6,751 bases of DNA from Zymomonas sp. (lineage in GTDB: Bacteria > Pseudomonadota > Alphaproteobacteria > Sphingomonadales > Sphingomonadaceae): NCBI GenBank assembly GCA_027489105.1, contig JAIYAJ010000285.1, positions 1 through 6,751 on the forward strand, given 5' to 3'. How positions within the stretch are numbered: position 1 is the first letter of the stretch; each line of letters opens with the position of its first letter. Positions 5,925 to 6,751 of the stretch are shown one piece after another. Both the position numbers and the translations under genes were made by a program. The notes below the pieces were generated by a model, which saw only the letters and a program-made list of their open reading frames with translations, had not been told where the DNA came from and made no database searches.

Positions 5925-6751
5925 CCGGCCTGCGCCGCCGCGACGGCGGCGTGCATCGCCGCCGCATCGGCGCGCGGCAGCGGCAGATAGCGCGCACCCA
6001 TTTCCCGCGCGAGCCTGGCGCCTTCGGGCCTGGGCCGCGCCGATATGTCGACAAAGGCGCTCGCGATGCCCGCCGCGCCGATCGCGCCGGCGGCCGCAAT
6101 GGCGTCGCGTTCCGCCGCCTCGCGCGCCGCACTGCCATCGGCGGCGATATTGGCGCGGCCATCGGTCAGCACAACGACAAAAGGCGTCCGGCCCCGCGCC
6201 CGTGCGCTCTCGGCGATTTCGCGGGCCGCATTCAGCCCGGCTGCCAGCGGCGTCCCCCCGCCCCCCGGCAGTTCGGCAAGCGAGCGGCGGGCGCGCGCCA
6301 GCGAGCGCGTGGGCGGCAGCAACAGCTCCGCCATGGTCCCCCGGAAGGCGACGACCGCGACTTCGGCCCGCTTCACATAGCTTTCGGCCAGCAACAGCTC
6401 GACCGCCCCCTTGGCCTCGGCCAGCCGCGCCAGCGCCGACGAGCCCGAAGCATCGACCGCAAAGATGGTGAGCGCGCGCGCGCGCGTCTCGAACCGGCGG
6501 ATGCGCAGGTCGCTGCGGCGGACAGCGACCCGGCCGCCAGCGGCGCCGCGCAGCCTCTGCCACGGCGCTGCCGCGCGCAGCGTGTCGATCAGGCTCAGCC
6601 GACGCCCGCTCCCGGGCATGCCGGCACGCGCGCTCATCGGCCGACCGCGCGCGCCCGAAGGCTGTCGCTCCCCCGCCCCGTTGGCGCGGCCGGCCTTGCG
6701 GCTGCGCCCGGCGGCGATCCGCGCCAGCACATCCTTGGGCAAGGCCGCCAG
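5921..6751 (-). CDS. bchD: BchD, magnesium chelatase subunit D (3' part, cut by window edge)
   Basis: The C-terminal 276 residues of the D subunit of Mg-chelatase, which works with the AAA+ motor BchI and the porphyrin-binding BchH to insert Mg2+ into protoporphyrin IX. The visible part starts in a basic, Gly/Arg-rich linker (about visible residues 15-50), passes through LSLIDTLRAAAPWQRLR (52-68), and continues as a von Willebrand factor A domain. The metal-ion-dependent adhesion site is intact: DASGS (100-104), the Thr of GGGGTPL (Thr167) and the Asp of LTDGR (Asp197). The end, RPEGARLAREMGARYLPLPR (241-260), is typical of BchD. The N-terminal AAA-like domain and bchI would lie to the right of the window. 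The stop codon overlaps the bchO start by 4 bp (ATGA). Reading is continuous to the window edge; a TTG near 6742 is an internal Leu, not a start. Confidence 0.95.
   Translation of the reverse strand: MAALPKDVLARIAAGRSRKAGRANGAGERQPSGARGRPMSARAGMPGSGRRLSLIDTLRAAAPWQRLRGAAGGRVAVRRSDLRIRRFETRARALTIFAVDASGSSALARLAEAKGAVELLLAESYVKRAEVAVVAFRGTMAELLLPPTRSLARARRSLAELPGGGGTPLAAGLNAAREIAESARARGRTPFVVVLTDGRANIAADGSAAREAAERDAIAAAGAIGAAGIASAFVDISARPRPEGARLAREMGARYLPLPRADAAAMHAAVAAAQAG

Noticed and set aside
5109..6471. Plus-strand open frames across bchO and bchD
   Set aside because: Antisense shadows typical of GC-rich DNA; translations are dominated by Arg, Ala, Pro and Ser with no motifs.
5925..6563. 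Extension of the bchO frame upstream into bchD
   Set aside because: This is a shadow of bchD; BchO starts at 5924 with the ATGA junction and the family N-terminus.
6730..6742. Start codon for bchD near the right edge
   Set aside because: The TTG at 6742 is in the middle of a BchD reading frame that is open to the window edge; the N-terminal AAA-like domain is still missing, so the gene continues outside.

Overview
The window is a piece of a proteobacterial photosynthesis gene cluster for bacteriochlorophyll a and acyclic (spheroidene/spirilloxanthin-branch) carotenoid synthesis. The DNA is GC-rich, genes are packed tail-to-head with ATGA/GTGA overlaps, and the order and protein sequences are those of alphaproteobacterial aerobic anoxygenic phototrophs. 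A sphingomonad-like host fits best: crtF-bchC-bchX runs one way, crtD-crtC diverges from it, and bchD-bchO converges on crtC, with no crtE next to crtF and no crtA/crtI/crtB between bchO and crtC. The taxonomic call is an inference from gene order and general sequence resemblance, not from a search.

Layout. Positions 1-308 (minus) hold the 5' part of bchX, running off the left edge. bchC (311-1255, minus) lies directly upstream of it. A 96-bp gap (1256-1351) carries a sigma70-like promoter for bchC overlapped by two TGT-N12-ACA palindromes 8 bp apart, the classic PpsR/CrtJ repressor arrangement. crtF (1352-2476, minus) follows. A 54-bp divergent gap (2477-2530) carries a third TGT-N12-ACA palindrome and candidate back-to-back promoters. 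crtD (2531-4087, plus) and crtC (about 3988-4920, plus) overlap by up to 100 bp. From the right, bchD (3' part, 5921-6751, minus), bchO (5049-5924, minus) and an unnamed 61-residue membrane protein gene (4867-5052, minus) form a tightly coupled run that collides tail-to-tail with crtC. No gene-free stretch exceeds 100 bp, and I see no RNA gene, mobile element, CRISPR array or clear terminator.

How the genes work together. BchD is a Mg-chelatase subunit that starts the Mg branch from protoporphyrin IX; BchO is its long-standing cluster partner. BchX is the iron protein of chlorophyllide a reductase and BchC the dehydrogenase of the hydroxyethyl side chain, both late bacteriochlorophyllide a steps. 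CrtC (1,2-hydration), CrtD (3,4-desaturation) and CrtF (O-methylation) carry out the successive end-group modifications of acyclic carotenoids. The palindromes suggest that redox- or light-responsive PpsR represses bchC and the crtD/crtF pair.

Most of the window is a conserved, well-described system. The parts that merit a second look are the small membrane protein gene after bchO, its antisense overlap with crtC, the unusually long crtD/crtC overlap with a non-ATG crtC start, and the very compact crtF/crtD divergent control region.
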